Source of the DNA: an uncultured Spirochaetota bacterium | Lineage (GTDB): Bacteria; Spirochaetota; UBA4802; UBA5550 | Direction: 5' to 3' | DNA length: 64,000 nucleotides | Assembly (NCBI GenBank): GCA_937872225.1 | Contig: CALMRZ010000089.1 | Coordinates: forward strand, 31,647-95,646 | Part shown: piece after piece, positions 54,223 to 63,938 of the stretch | Layout of the letters: every line of letters starts with the position of its first letter | How positions within the stretch are numbered: the first letter of the stretch is position 1 | The notes under the pieces: model-generated | The model's input: only the letters and a program-made list of their open reading frames with translations | What the model was told of the DNA's origin: nothing | The model's database searches: none | Position numbers and translations under genes: made by a program

Positions 54223-55575
54223 TCAATTGACCCTTTTGCCGAAGCACGAATAGGGATGGACCCGCCTGTTGACCATGCTCCTGAAATAGAACTGGAACAC
54301 CAGGTTGTCGGCGAAGGCGCTCATCCTGTTGTGCCTGACCCTGAGGCTGTAGGCCAGGTGGAAGGGGATGTTTTTCATGGAATAGAATTCTTGGAACACC
54401 TTCCAATAGCCGTCACGTAATTCACCTTCCGTGAAATGTTTCGGCCTGAATACGACATTCGTCCCGTTATAGAGCGACCAGTTCCGGTGCGCTATCCTTC
54501 CTTCGCGGGACATCGCGTCATACAGGGCGGTCCCCGGCGCCGGCGTCAGGATGAAGAAAATGGCGTAGAAGATCCCGTTTTTCCGCAAAAATTCCAGGGT
54601 CAGGCGGAACTGGCAGGCGTCGTCCTCGTCAAAGCCGAGTATGACGCTGACCGTGGGCATGATGCCGTTTTCCATCAATCGCCGGAACAGCTCTTCGTAC
54701 TCCTCGGTCCTGTTGAACGATTTCTTTACCCCCGCCAGGCTGTCCCTGTTTATCGACTCCATCCCTATGAAGGCGTCATAGCATCCGGACCGCGCGGCCC
54801 GTCCGATGAGGTCGGGGTTTTTCAGTACCCTGGTGGAAAACTGCCCCATCCAGTGTATGTTTCTTTTTTCAACGGCGGCAAAGAGCTCGCGGCTGTAATC
54901 CGCGTTGAAAATGATATTGTCGTCGATAAAAAAATAATCGTTGGCGTCAAGCGCGTCAATTTCCCGCAGCACATGGTCAACGGGACGTGTCCGAAAGGAG
55001 GACCCGAAGTATTTCGTCACCGAGCAGAAGGAGCACCCCATGGGACAGCCGCGGGACGTGTAGAGGCAGATGATCGGGTATTTTTTCCCCGGACGTTTCG
55101 GGTAATTCGACCATTGTATGCCGTCCCACCGCGGGACGATCAACCTGTCCAGGTCCGGGAAGGCGTCCTCCCGGTAGAAATCCTTCAACGCGTTATGCTC
55201 GCAGTCGTCCAGTATCCGTTCCCAGAGGTTGTCGGCCTCGCCGATGGCGACCGCGTCGGCGTGCAATTTCGCCTCCTCGGGCATTATCGAGGCGTGAATG
55301 CCGCCGATTACGACCCGGACGTCCCTTTCCCTGAAGGCGTCCCCTATCTGGTACGCGCGTCCCGCCTGGCAGGTCATGGCGGAGATCGCGACAAGGTCAT
55401 AGGGCACGGAATAATCGACATGCTCCACGATGTCATTGACGCAATGCACCGTGTGATGTTTCGGCGTCAGGCTGCTCAGGATCCCGAGGATCAGCGGTGG
55501 CATGTAGGCTTTCCGGTGTTTTTGCGGACGGCCCGTTTCATCCAGGGACGCGGGATTGATGATGAGTATTCTCAT
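54223..55575 (-). CDS. B12-binding-domain radical SAM protein, second of a tandem pair
   Basis: This 450-residue enzyme has an N-terminal cobalamin-binding-like Rossmann domain (MRILIINPASLDETGR, VVIGGIHASIMP) and a radical SAM barrel with the 4Fe-4S motif CPMGCSFC near residue 178. After that comes the usual FIDDNIIFN and MESINRDSLAGVKK for SAM binding. Members of this group (COG1032) methylate or rearrange unreactive carbons, and the substrate here is unknown. The start follows GGAAGG. It lies 24 bp after the related gene at 55600-56934, so the two form one operon. They may act on the same lipid, peptide or tetrapyrrole. Confidence 0.85.
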   Translation of the reverse strand: MRILIINPASLDETGRPQKHRKAYMPPLILGILSSLTPKHHTVHCVNDIVEHVDYSVPYDLVAISAMTCQAGRAYQIGDAFRERDVRVVIGGIHASIMPEEAKLHADAVAIGEADNLWERILDDCEHNALKDFYREDAFPDLDRLIVPRWDGIQWSNYPKRPGKKYPIICLYTSRGCPMGCSFCSVTKYFGSSFRTRPVDHVLREIDALDANDYFFIDDNIIFNADYSRELFAAVEKRNIHWMGQFSTRVLKNPDLIGRAARSGCYDAFIGMESINRDSLAGVKKSFNRTEEYEELFRRLMENGIMPTVSVILGFDEDDACQFRLTLEFLRKNGIFYAIFFILTPAPGTALYDAMSREGRIAHRNWSLYNGTNVVFRPKHFTEGELRDGYWKVFQEFYSMKNIPFHLAYSLRVRHNRMSAFADNLVFQFYFRSMVNRRVHPYSCFGKRVN

Positions 55576-55599
55576 GATACCTTCCGGAAATTGTTCCGC

Positions 55600-56934
55600 T
55601 TAATTCACAAGGCCGGGAATATATTTTTTCGAATCCTGCAGCTCTCTTTTCTTCTGTTTCGCCCCCAGGTGATTGAAGATGTTCCACATCGAGGTGGGCC
55701 ATCCGACCTTCGGCCCCACCATGCCGAGGACATGGAGGTTCTTTCTCGCCAGCATCGCCACGCTGTTCACGTCCCGGTTCAGGTCCACGATGCCGTCGAT
55801 CAGTTGTTCCACCGTCATGTGCGTGGGCCGGTACACGACATGGCGGTAATCGTAATGCTCCCAGTTGAAGTCGAAGATCCTCCCCTGGCAGTTCCATTTC
55901 CGGTACAGCTCCGTGGTGGGATAGGGCGCGATAACGTCCACGATGATGGAATTGAGGTCCGATTGGCGGTAGAAATCGCGGATCAGGTCGAAGCACTCCG
56001 GCGTTTCCCCGTCCAGGCCGCACATGAAATTTCCCTGTATGAGAAGCCCCCGTTCGGACACGCTGGCGAGGATCCTTTTGAGACGGTCGATGTCCCGGGC
56101 AAAGCGGTTTTTGCCGTGCTTCTTCTGGGGGAGCGAGAGGGACTCGATGCCCACGGACACCCACCGCACGCCGCCCTCCATGAAGGCGTCCAGGAGACCG
56201 TCGTCGTCGAGGAAGTGAAGGGTCGTCTGGGCGAACATGAGCTTGCCCAGGGGGGCTATCTTCTTCATGAGCCCGATGGTGTACTCCCGGTTCATGCCGA
56301 AGGTGGCGTCGCATATCACGGCGTAGGGGCTTTTCACCGCGGCCAGCTCCCGGTAAATGTCGTCCATGTCGCGCAGGAAGTAGTTCCCCTTCATGAAGGG
56401 GTTGCAGAACTCGCACCCGTAGGGGCACCCCAGGGAGGTCATGACCAGGGAAAAGCGGCCCCGGTTGACGTCGCCCGACACCTCGTGCATATTATCGGGG
56501 AAGCGGAACAGGTGGTCCCGGTCCCGCACCACGAGGGGCGGCTCCTGGAAGGGCCGTATTCTTCCGTCCCCGATATCGCGCAGTATGCTCTCCCATTGTC
56601 CCCGGTGGATGCTCTGGGCGATGACATCGCCGTGGGCCGTGCCCTCTTGCAGGGTGACGTCGCCGTGGAAGTGGGGACCCCCCAGAATGACCACCTTTCC
56701 CTTCTTGCGGAGGATGTCGCTGATGCGGTAGATTGATGGGGCCATGAAGGTGTACACGCTGAAGGCGACGGCGACGGCGTCGGTGTCCAGGTCGACACCG
56801 TCCTCGCCGCAGGCCGTCACCCGGGCCTCGTGGCCCAGGGACACGGTCCAGGCCTTGAGCACCGACATCATGGGGGTGCTGACGAACCGGGTGTACTTGA
56901 AATGCCTGTCCAGCAGGTAGATGTCGATTTTCAT
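55600..56934 (-). CDS. B12-binding-domain radical SAM protein, first of a tandem pair
   Basis: This 444-residue protein has a cobalamin-type N-terminal domain (KIDIYLLDRHFKYTRFVS, VVILGGPHFHGDVT) and the radical SAM site LGCPYGCEFCNPF near residue 165. Further motifs are VICDATFGMN and SVGIESLSL. It is a paralogue in architecture, not in close sequence, of the downstream enzyme. The pair is encoded on the minus strand, with the neighbouring DUF6765 gene divergent from it by about 175 bp. Similar tandem pairs occur in natural-product, lipid and hopanoid-type methylation clusters, but nothing around it identifies a pathway. Confidence 0.85.
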   Translation of the reverse strand: MKIDIYLLDRHFKYTRFVSTPMMSVLKAWTVSLGHEARVTACGEDGVDLDTDAVAVAFSVYTFMAPSIYRISDILRKKGKVVILGGPHFHGDVTLQEGTAHGDVIAQSIHRGQWESILRDIGDGRIRPFQEPPLVVRDRDHLFRFPDNMHEVSGDVNRGRFSLVMTSLGCPYGCEFCNPFMKGNYFLRDMDDIYRELAAVKSPYAVICDATFGMNREYTIGLMKKIAPLGKLMFAQTTLHFLDDDGLLDAFMEGGVRWVSVGIESLSLPQKKHGKNRFARDIDRLKRILASVSERGLLIQGNFMCGLDGETPECFDLIRDFYRQSDLNSIIVDVIAPYPTTELYRKWNCQGRIFDFNWEHYDYRHVVYRPTHMTVEQLIDGIVDLNRDVNSVAMLARKNLHVLGMVGPKVGWPTSMWNIFNHLGAKQKKRELQDSKKYIPGLVN

Positions 56935-57109
56935 GGCGATTGATCAGCGCGGAGGGACGGACAGGCGCGTTCCCGCAATTATTCTAATTTGCATATTTAA
57001 AAAATATACTAGCCGCGGCCGAATTTCAAGCAGAATTTATGTCGCTGACCCGATAATTATCCTGGTTGTTATTCGGCCCCCGGGCCTTGAAACAGGGAGG
57101 AACATCTTC

Positions 57110-58207
57110 ATGCAGACAGACTTCCACTTTTACTGCGTGGCCGTACTGGCCCGGGCGGCGGGCTTCAGCCCCGACGACGCCCTGGTGCTGGCCTACGCGT
57201 CGCAGTACGTCGACGACGCCACCGAGGGCGACCTCATACCCATCAGGGTCAACGGAGGGGAGTTCCGCTTCGACCCGGTGCGCACCTGCTACGAGGGACT
57301 GGCCACCCTGGAGACCCTGGGCTGGTCCGGGGAGAAGAAGGTTTTCATACCCTTCCATTATCTTCCTCCCGAGGCGTTCGATCCGAACGCGCCGGCCGCC
57401 TTTACCTTTGTCACCCGCTCCAAATCCCGGTTCTCGCGGGCGCTGCTGGCACGGGCCCTCACGGAGCCCCGGAAAAACCGGAAGCGCCGCCTCTGCCGCA
57501 TCGGCGCGGCGCTCCACACCTTTGCCGACACCTGGGCGCACGAGTTTTTCTCCGGAAGGATGCACGGGGATGAGAATGACGTTTCTTCGATCAGGGTCTA
57601 CGACAGGGCGGGAGACGAGATTCCCTCGAAGGCCGAGAACATCGTGTACAGGATGCTGCCCAAGGTGGGCCACGGCGAGGCCCTGTTTCTTCCCGATATC
57701 GCCTACAAGATATGGGAGTGCGAACGGGGCTCTATCGACATGACCATCAGGAAGGACAATGCCGACTGCTGCGCCGATTGCGCGAAGGAAATATACCGGT
57801 TTTTGCGCGGCCTGGACGAGCCCGGGCACAAGACCCCGTGGAAGAGCATCGAGCCGAAGATCCGGGCACTCTTCGCCTCCAGCTGGAAGGAGCCGTCCCT
57901 GGCGGCCCGCTGGGTTCTGCCCCTTTACTACCGGTATTCCGTTGAAGACCTGGCCGAACGCTGTAAAAACTGGAAACGAGAATTCGATGATTGGTTCGCC
58001 GGCGCCCGGAGGCCCTATCATTACGATAAAACAGCCTGGCGGAAGGAGGCCCTGGAGGGAAACGTGGAGTGGGACGACTATTCGCGGAAACAATGGGCCA
58101 AAGTGTCAGCCTTCCGGGCCCGGGACAGTTTCTGGGATTCCCTCTGGGTCCATTTCCACCGGGCCTCCCTGCAGCAGCGCAACTTTGTCCTGGAGAACCT
58201 GCCCTAG
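57110..58207 (+). CDS. DUF6765 family protein, possible metal-dependent hydrolase
   Basis: The ATG at 57110, with GGGAGG upstream, gives 365 residues beginning MQTDFHFYCVAVLARAAG. This is the DUF6765 opening, followed by ALVLAYASQYVDDATEGD. The central motif ALHTFADTWAHEFFSG near residue 140 has two His and an Asp spaced as in zinc phospholipase C/S1-P1 nuclease-type helical enzymes. A second His, in VGHGEALF, lies near residue 190. The family is uncharacterised, and hydrolase function is an inference. No signal peptide is present. It ends in TAG and is convergent with the beta-helix lipoprotein. Confidence 0.8.
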   Translation: MQTDFHFYCVAVLARAAGFSPDDALVLAYASQYVDDATEGDLIPIRVNGGEFRFDPVRTCYEGLATLETLGWSGEKKVFIPFHYLPPEAFDPNAPAAFTFVTRSKSRFSRALLARALTEPRKNRKRRLCRIGAALHTFADTWAHEFFSGRMHGDENDVSSIRVYDRAGDEIPSKAENIVYRMLPKVGHGEALFLPDIAYKIWECERGSIDMTIRKDNADCCADCAKEIYRFLRGLDEPGHKTPWKSIEPKIRALFASSWKEPSLAARWVLPLYYRYSVEDLAERCKNWKREFDDWFAGARRPYHYDKTAWRKEALEGNVEWDDYSRKQWAKVSAFRARDSFWDSLWVHFHRASLQQRNFVLENLP

Positions 58208-58261
58208 GGGTGTACCGCGGCACCATGCCGCGCCCTGGAGCCGAGGCTGGGGCGCGAGGTT

Positions 58262-59383
<1,122 letters not shown>

Positions 59384-59399
59384 ACTGTTGTTTACCAGG

Positions 59400-59497
59400 T
59401 CATGTTGGATCCCGCTTGGCGGGGTAAGAAATCTTGAAATATACAGATCCTGTAAGGATTTCTTCTCATCCCGGAGACCGGGATCCGTCGAAATGAC
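59400..59497 (+). repeat. Palindromic repeat family A, copy 3
   Basis: The element begins GTCATGTTGGATCCCG and ends GGGATCCGTCGAAATGAC, so its outer ends are close to inverted repeats of each other. The centre has GGGGTAAGAAATCTTG and AGGATTTCTTCTCATCCC. It lies between the beta-helix gene and an otherwise empty gap reaching 59853. Confidence 0.75.
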
Positions 59498-59853
59498 GGC
59501 TTCGCAACAAGTCCATCATCCGTGAATGGCCGAGCATTAATAACAAAACAACGCGGCCGTGTCGTCCATCATTTTTTTTCGTGGAATTCACCGGTGCTCC
59601 ATGGCGACCCGAAGGCCTTTGCCGGAGACGGCGGATAGAGGGATGAAAAGTGAACATCATAACCCAGCGGATACAGATCGTGGTACAAAACGGGATTTTT
59701 CCATTCCCACCCGGGGTTTCACCCATAAATATCTTGCCATTACCGCCACCCCGTCGCATGCTGCATCCTCTCTGTTCCGGACAGGGGCTTTATACCGTTA
59801 AACACTCAACGCGCGCATTCTCTGTCGCTGTATAAAGGGGGATACACAACACG

Positions 59854-60462
59854 ATGCTGCCGGCACTCAATTTATGCATGCCCGATACAACCAAATCGTG
59901 CGCAGCCTGCTGCGGCCTGATGAACCACGCCGATATCTCGAGGAGCAATCTGACGAAATATTTGAATGACGGTGCCTTCCGCACGGCACATTACTGGCGC
60001 TACCAGATAGAGGGAAGCTATCCCGAGCAGACGACCTTGTGCCGGGATTACTCCACGCATATCTGTCCCTTCCAGGGGTTCACCGCCGAGGGCCTTCCCG
60101 GGTGCCTGGTGCATCCCCGCGTGGTCGGCGAGGACCGGCGCGACCGGGGGCTCTTCGGCGCCGCCGGCTGCAGCAGGTATTTCTGCCCCGCCTTTACGCT
60201 GTTAAGCGATGAAACGAAAACCATCCTGATTGAAGCCCTTGACGACTGGTACCTGTACACCATGGCCATCATCGACCCCCTGGCCACGGAGCGTATCATC
60301 TGCCAGCTGTATGAAAGGGGTTTGCGCAGGGGCGGCCGGTCGTTCAAACAGGCCCTGGGCGACGCGCTGGCCATCCACGGGGAAATACTGGCCGGCCGTG
60401 AAGGAACCGTATTCTGTTATTCAAGGGATGAATACGCCTTCGCGTCGAAGAATCATTTTTAG
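59854..60462 (+). CDS. Cysteine-rich hypothetical protein
   Basis: This 202-residue protein starts at ATG 59854 (a second ATG at 59878 is possible) behind GGGGGA. It has nine or more cysteines, grouped as CAACCGL near residue 16, then CRDYSTHICPFQGF, GCLVHPRV and AAGCSRYFCPAF. The Cys spacing and the GCLVHP segment suggest a metal site like YkgJ-type or iron-sulphur proteins, but no named family is certain. The C-terminal half is helical (KTILIEALDDWYLYTMAIID). It is alone, upstream of the decayed toxin-antitoxin pair. Confidence 0.65.
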   Translation: MLPALNLCMPDTTKSCAACCGLMNHADISRSNLTKYLNDGAFRTAHYWRYQIEGSYPEQTTLCRDYSTHICPFQGFTAEGLPGCLVHPRVVGEDRRDRGLFGAAGCSRYFCPAFTLLSDETKTILIEALDDWYLYTMAIIDPLATERIICQLYERGLRRGGRSFKQALGDALAIHGEILAGREGTVFCYSRDEYAFASKNHF

Positions 60463-60715
60463 GGAATACGGCCCTGCACGGGAGACCTTCTGGTAATGAA
60501 GCCGGGGCATGGGTCCCGATTGTTTCCACATATCAGACAAGCGGTCTTCGATTTTCTGCGTCACCGTGCCGCTATCCCAAGCAAATTCTGCAGATTGATA
60601 AAATCAAGGATTTTCCGGGAGCGCGGGGATGGGCAAATTCATCTAGTACAATAGTTGCCAAAATCGGCAAAAGAGTATATGTTTGGACGCATGTTGACAG
60701 CATGAGGTGATTGTA

Positions 60716-61014
60716 ATGGAATTGACCGATGCGGTTCTGAAAAAACCGCGGAACCTTAAACCGGAGCTGGCAGGAAATACGGCGAACGTCAGATGGGCGT
60801 TTTTGGTTCATAGGTGCGCAACGAGCAAAAGGAAAACAGCGATCTCGACATGCTTGTTGATTTCGAACCGGAGGTCAGGTTCGGGCTGTTGAAGTTCATC
60901 GAGATCGAAAATTACCCGTCAGACGCAACGGGACTCAAGGTTGATCTGGTAATGAAGGAAGGTCCGAAGCCACGGATCGGAAGGAAGATTCTTGATGAGG
61001 TGAAATACCTGTGA
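60716..61014 (+). pseudogene. mntA: MntA-type nucleotidyltransferase antitoxin, frameshifted and stopped
   Basis: From ATG 60716 (behind GAGGTGA) the frame gives VLKKPRNLKPELAG, then must shift near 60775 to continue as KYGERQMGVFGS. A TAG follows at about 60802, and then VRNEQKENSDLDMLVDFE to 61014. Joined, this is a short MNT nucleotidyltransferase with the G-S-x(n)-D-x-D catalytic motif, the antitoxin partner of HepT. One frameshift and one stop in a gene of about 100 codons show that it is dead. The downstream HEPN gene overlaps by 4 bp (GTGA), the normal operon layout. Confidence 0.75.
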
Positions 61015-61352
61015 CTGAAAGGAGCGCCGGGGATTATATTCAGGATAGCATTGATGCGATGGAGGCCGCCGGTTCGTTCATCGAGGGAATGTCCTACAAT
61101 GATTGTATCGCGGACAGGAAAACCGTGTATGCTTCCTTGCGGGCAATACGGATTATCGGGGAGGCATCAAAAAAGATTCCGGAAAGCGTACGTGAAAAGC
61201 AGCCGGGTGCGCCCTGGCGAGAGATGGCCCGCATCTTCAGGATAGTCAACCCTCACACCTCGAAGATATCCGACAGGGTGGACAATCGTATCAGGTTGCG
61301 GATATCGGCATTTACATTGCTGATGGTCAGTTTCCTGCCCTTTTTGTTCTGA
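61011..61352 (+). pseudogene. hepT: HepT-type HEPN toxin, truncated before its active site
   Basis: The GTG start at 61011 overlaps the antitoxin stop. Residues 1-75 match HepT proteins: DYIQDSIDAMEAAGSFIEGM, TVYASLRAIRIIGEASKKIP and PGAPWREMA. Immediately after WREMA the sequence leaves the family and reads the antisense of the neighbouring STAS gene. The HEPN RNase motif R-x4-6-H (usually R-D-x-L-I-H) should follow here and is absent. The toxin is therefore inactive. It fits with the broken antitoxin: once the toxin was lost, the antitoxin was free to decay. Confidence 0.75.
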
Positions 61353-61552
61353 ATCTTGTGCAGGGTCACCAGGGTGCCCAGCCCGGAAGAATCCATGTAA
61401 TCCACCTGTGACAAATCTATATTTATATTTTTATTCGAAGCCGTGGAGAGCTCAAAAAGCTTGTTTTTAAATTTCGCGTGGGTGTATAATTCAATATCGC
61501 CCTTGACGCTGACGGTGATTATATCATCGTTTTCCCTGATTTTTATGTCCAT
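61253..61552 (-). CDS. STAS-domain anti-anti-sigma factor-like protein
   Basis: This 99-residue single STAS domain has beta strands at MDIKIRENDDIITVSVKGDI, then LYTHAKFKNKLFEL, and the diagnostic VDYMDSSGLGTLVTLHKIQN near residue 53 with the target serine. Such proteins are phosphorylated by anti-sigma kinases and reset by SpoIIE/PP2C phosphatases such as the ones encoded at 10.8 and 49.1 kb. No anti-sigma kinase adjoins. It is closely related to the STAS protein at 62145-62444, of identical length. The truncated hepT reads into its 3' end on the other strand. Confidence 0.88.
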   Translation of the reverse strand: MDIKIRENDDIITVSVKGDIELYTHAKFKNKLFELSTASNKNINIDLSQVDYMDSSGLGTLVTLHKIQNKKGRKLTISNVNADIRNLIRLSTLSDIFEV

Positions 61553-61657
61553 ACGGAAGCCCCCCGGTGAATTCTTCTTTAATAATAAAGGATATATTGA
61601 AAACCGCGGCGAGTCAAATTGAATTTTTGATCCGGCATCACTTCATTGGATTATTAT

Positions 61658-62077
61658 TCAGTAGGGGAAACTGCCGAGGAGGGAATAGGGAATTTTTAAC
61701 CCGGGGATCAGGACCGCGGCGCCGAAGAGCAGGGGGACGAGGAGGCGCGGCATCCGTTCCCGCGCGTATTCAGCCCCGCTTCGCCTGTTGAGGGCAAGGT
61801 GCGTCGAGGCCCCGGCAAGGAGAAAGAAAAGGGGCATGTGCCACGGGCCCGTGAGCCCGATGAGGGCGGAGAGGGCGACGCTGGTGTCGCCGCTTTTCAC
61901 GTAATTGATTTCCCACAGGTCGTAGATGCGCGCCGTGTGAAAGGGAACGAGCCACGCCACGCAGATCACGCGGAGCATGTCGATGAAGACCGCGCGTCCG
62001 GTCCCGGCCGCGGCGTTCACGGGATGATGGTCATTCAGGTCTTTGGCGCCGGTTGTATCCATATGCTTACCGTTCAC
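61658..62077 (-). pseudogene. Acyltransferase-3 remnant, N-terminal third
   Basis: The 139-residue frame matches the start of acyltransferase-3/OafA-like membrane enzymes: FIDMLRVICVAWLVPFHTAR, with the catalytic His in PFHTAR, then GPWHMPLFFLLAGASTHLAL and RMPRLLVPLLFGAAVLIP. Complete members are about 350-400 residues with ten helices. Here a stop comes right after LLGSFPY, 100 bp before the STAS gene, and no later part of the family is visible in any frame. It is a 3'-truncated gene sandwiched between the two STAS genes. The start may be the ATG at 62077 or the one 15 bp further in. Confidence 0.7.
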
Positions 62078-62144
62078 TATCCTTTCTTCACTGCTCGCAT
62101 GGTGATGAGATACGGGGATAAGGTCTTCTAAGAAACCGCAAGAA

Positions 62145-62444
62145 TCACCCTGCGATCAGATCCGACAGGCCAGCCAATCTGATAAAGTTATTGATGTCTT
62201 CATTTGCTTTGCTGATGAGCAGCTTTTTTCCTCTTTTGCTCTGGATTTTATACAGACTTATCAGGGAGCCAATGCCCGATGAATCCATGTAATCCGCACG
62301 GGAGAAATCAAGAGTTATATTCTTATTTCCGGTTTCGATGATTTCAAATAATGCATCCTTGAAGCTCTTGCTGGTATACGGATTGACATCACCTGCAACG
62401 GCGATACTGATCACGTCATCATGTTCTATTACTTCAAATTCCAT
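62145..62444 (-). CDS. STAS-domain anti-anti-sigma factor-like protein, paralogue
   Basis: The ATG at 62444 (AGGAA upstream) gives 99 residues. The domain matches the STAS gene 0.6 kb away: EFEVIEHDDVISIAVAGDVN, ADYMDSSGIGSLISLYKIQS with the phospho-serine in DSSG, and a C-terminal NEDINNFIRLAGLSDL. The two differ at many positions but share length and order, so they are paralogues from a duplication. Each could answer a different phosphatase or kinase. The frame is open far upstream (to 62630), but that part has no protein-like content. Confidence 0.88.
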   Translation of the reverse strand: MEFEVIEHDDVISIAVAGDVNPYTSKSFKDALFEIIETGNKNITLDFSRADYMDSSGIGSLISLYKIQSKRGKKLLISKANEDINNFIRLAGLSDLIAG

Positions 62445-62704
62445 TATGGGGTATTCCTGATGGCTGGTTTTAATTCGTACAACAGCGTGTGGCAAGGAAA
62501 AATGTTTAGAGTGCGGTTCGTGTTCTCCGGATTCGGGTCTGATTGGGCTTGACACGGCATTATAGCGCGGAAAACAAGATATAATTGACACCAGGTGCCA
62601 TATAATAGAATTGTTCGATATGGTTTGCATTCACGGGTGCTGTTGAAATGGGCAGGAAAGAAAAATAGCCGATCGGCGGCGATGTCCTGTTCGCGGACGC
62701 GAGC

Positions 62705-63208
62705 GTGAATTCGCGGCTCAAGCGCGGCGTGGGAGGGTGTCTTTTTCTGCCTGCCGCGCTCCTGGAAGCCGGTCCCGGCAGCATTGAGAAAGCGGATATA
62801 CTCGGGCGCCTGGTGCTGCGCAGGTGCACGGGCGTAGGTTCAACTCAAATGGAACTTAAGACGATTGTATGGGCGCTGGAGGATTATCGCACCGCGGTAA
62901 CCGGTTCCGGCCATGGGGAATTGTCAGTGTACACGGATTCCCAATGTGTGGCGGATTTATCGCGAAGAAGATCCGGGCTGGAGAGCAGGCAGTATATAAG
63001 CAGGAAAACAAACAGCGAGATGCAGAGCGCGTCATTATACAGGAAATTATATTCGTTAAACGATGAACTGAACATGAACGTTATCAAGGTCGCGGGGCAT
63101 TCCCGTGCGGCTTCGCATGACACTGTTCACCGGATATTTTCCATCGTTGACCGGGAAGTCAGGAAGGCCCTCCGGTCCTGGATGGAAGAGCTTACAGGGG
63201 GCGTTTGA
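62705..63208 (+). CDS. RNase H1-like protein with interrupted N-terminus
   Basis: The usable start is GTG 62705 (167 residues). The family's first catalytic Asp, however, lies just upstream in the same frame in [10 protein letters not shown] (62681-62710). That part is preceded by a TAG at 62666, after an ATG-led MGRKEK at 62648. The rest is typical RNase [17 protein letters not shown] (Glu), [16 protein letters not shown] (Asp), [13 protein letters not shown] and [11 protein letters not shown] (last Asp). So four catalytic residues exist in the DNA, but the GTG start would lose one. It overlaps the next gene by TGATG, implying coupling. Confidence 0.65.
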   Translation: MNSRLKRGVGGCLFLPAALLEAGPGSIEKADILGRLVLRRCTGVGSTQMELKTIVWALEDYRTAVTGSGHGELSVYTDSQCVADLSRRRSGLESRQYISRKTNSEMQSASLYRKLYSLNDELNMNVIKVAGHSRAASHDTVHRIFSIVDREVRKALRSWMEELTGGV

Positions 63209-63666
63209 TGCGGATACTGGTTGATGCGGATTCATGCCCGGTCGTTGTCAAAGAAATACTCTATCGCGCGGCCGAGCGCGTTCATGTCCCCCTCGTGCTC
63301 GTGGCGAATCAGTGCCTGACCGTGCCGGGCTCCGCGTATATTTCATGTGTTGTCGTTCCGGCCGGCCCTGACGTGGCGGATGACCGCATCGTTGACATGG
63401 TGGAGGCCGGTGACCTGGTCATTTCCGCGGATCTGCCCCTTGCTGACCGCGTGATCGCCAGAGGCGGTTTCGTGCTCAATCCCCGCGGTGATCTGTATAC
63501 GCCCGAAAACATCAAGGACCGCCTTGCCACGCGCGATGTAATGGACCTTCTCAGGAACAGCGGCATGGACGCGGGCGGGCCTTCCTCCTTCAGCCAGAAG
63601 GACCGCCAGGCTTTCGCCAACCGGCTCGATCGTTACCTTGTGAAGGGACCTCATTGTGCGCAATAA
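63208..63666 (+). CDS. yaiI: UPF0178 (YaiI/YqxD) family protein
   Basis: This is a 152-residue protein whose ATG (63208) overlaps the RNase H stop. It shows the family blocks [60 protein letters not shown] and [10 protein letters not shown]. The Asp in VDAD and in SADLPLAD suggest a PIN-like metal-dependent nuclease fold, but function is unproven. Pairing with an RNase H in one coupled transcript is compatible with a role in RNA handling. It is the last gene before the tRNA fragment. Confidence 0.88.
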   Translation: MRILVDADSCPVVVKEILYRAAERVHVPLVLVANQCLTVPGSAYISCVVVPAGPDVADDRIVDMVEAGDLVISADLPLADRVIARGGFVLNPRGDLYTPENIKDRLATRDVMDLLRNSGMDAGGPSSFSQKDRQAFANRLDRYLVKGPHCAQ

Positions 63667-63856
63667 CAACGATAGATATACAATGAGTATAGACTTAAAA
63701 CTCCCGCACTGATTCAAGAGCTTTTGTCGAGCTGCCGCGCAGGCGGCCTTCCGCGTAATTATCAGAGGGTGCAGGAAGTTAAGCTTCAAGAACCTCTTCA
63801 ACAGTTTGGTCAAATAATGGTCAAATGGGAATGATAATGCTGGTGGTCGAGTAGTC

Positions 63857-63891
63857 CTAAAAAACAAAAACTCCTGATTAAATCAGGAGTT
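63857..63891 (-). terminator. Terminator downstream of the tRNA-Val fragment
   Basis: Read leftward, arms AACTCCTGATT and AATCAGGAGTT close almost without a loop and are followed by TTTTTGTTTTTT. It stands just after the tRNA 3' end at 63897, where a host tRNA terminator would be expected. The rest of 63667-63856 shows nothing. Confidence 0.75.
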
Positions 63892-63896
63892 ATGAT

Positions 63897-63938
63897 TGGG
63901 CGCTACTGGACTTGAACCAGTGACCCTCTGCTTGTAAG
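63897..63938 (-). other. tRNA-Val(UAC) 3' half, probable att site of an integrated element
   Basis: Read leftward, the sequence is CTTACAAGCAGAGGGTCACT, then GGTTCAAGTCCAGTAGCGCC, then CA. This is the anticodon loop (anticodon TAC), half anticodon stem, variable loop, T arm and 3' acceptor strand of a tRNA-Val. The bases on the 5' side of the loop (GTTAGTCGT) cannot pair with the stem GCAGA, and no D arm or GGGCGCT acceptor partner exists. The gene is therefore split exactly at the anticodon loop, a favoured crossover site of tyrosine integrases. CCA is not encoded. The intact tRNA and the element should lie to the right of the window. Confidence 0.65.
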
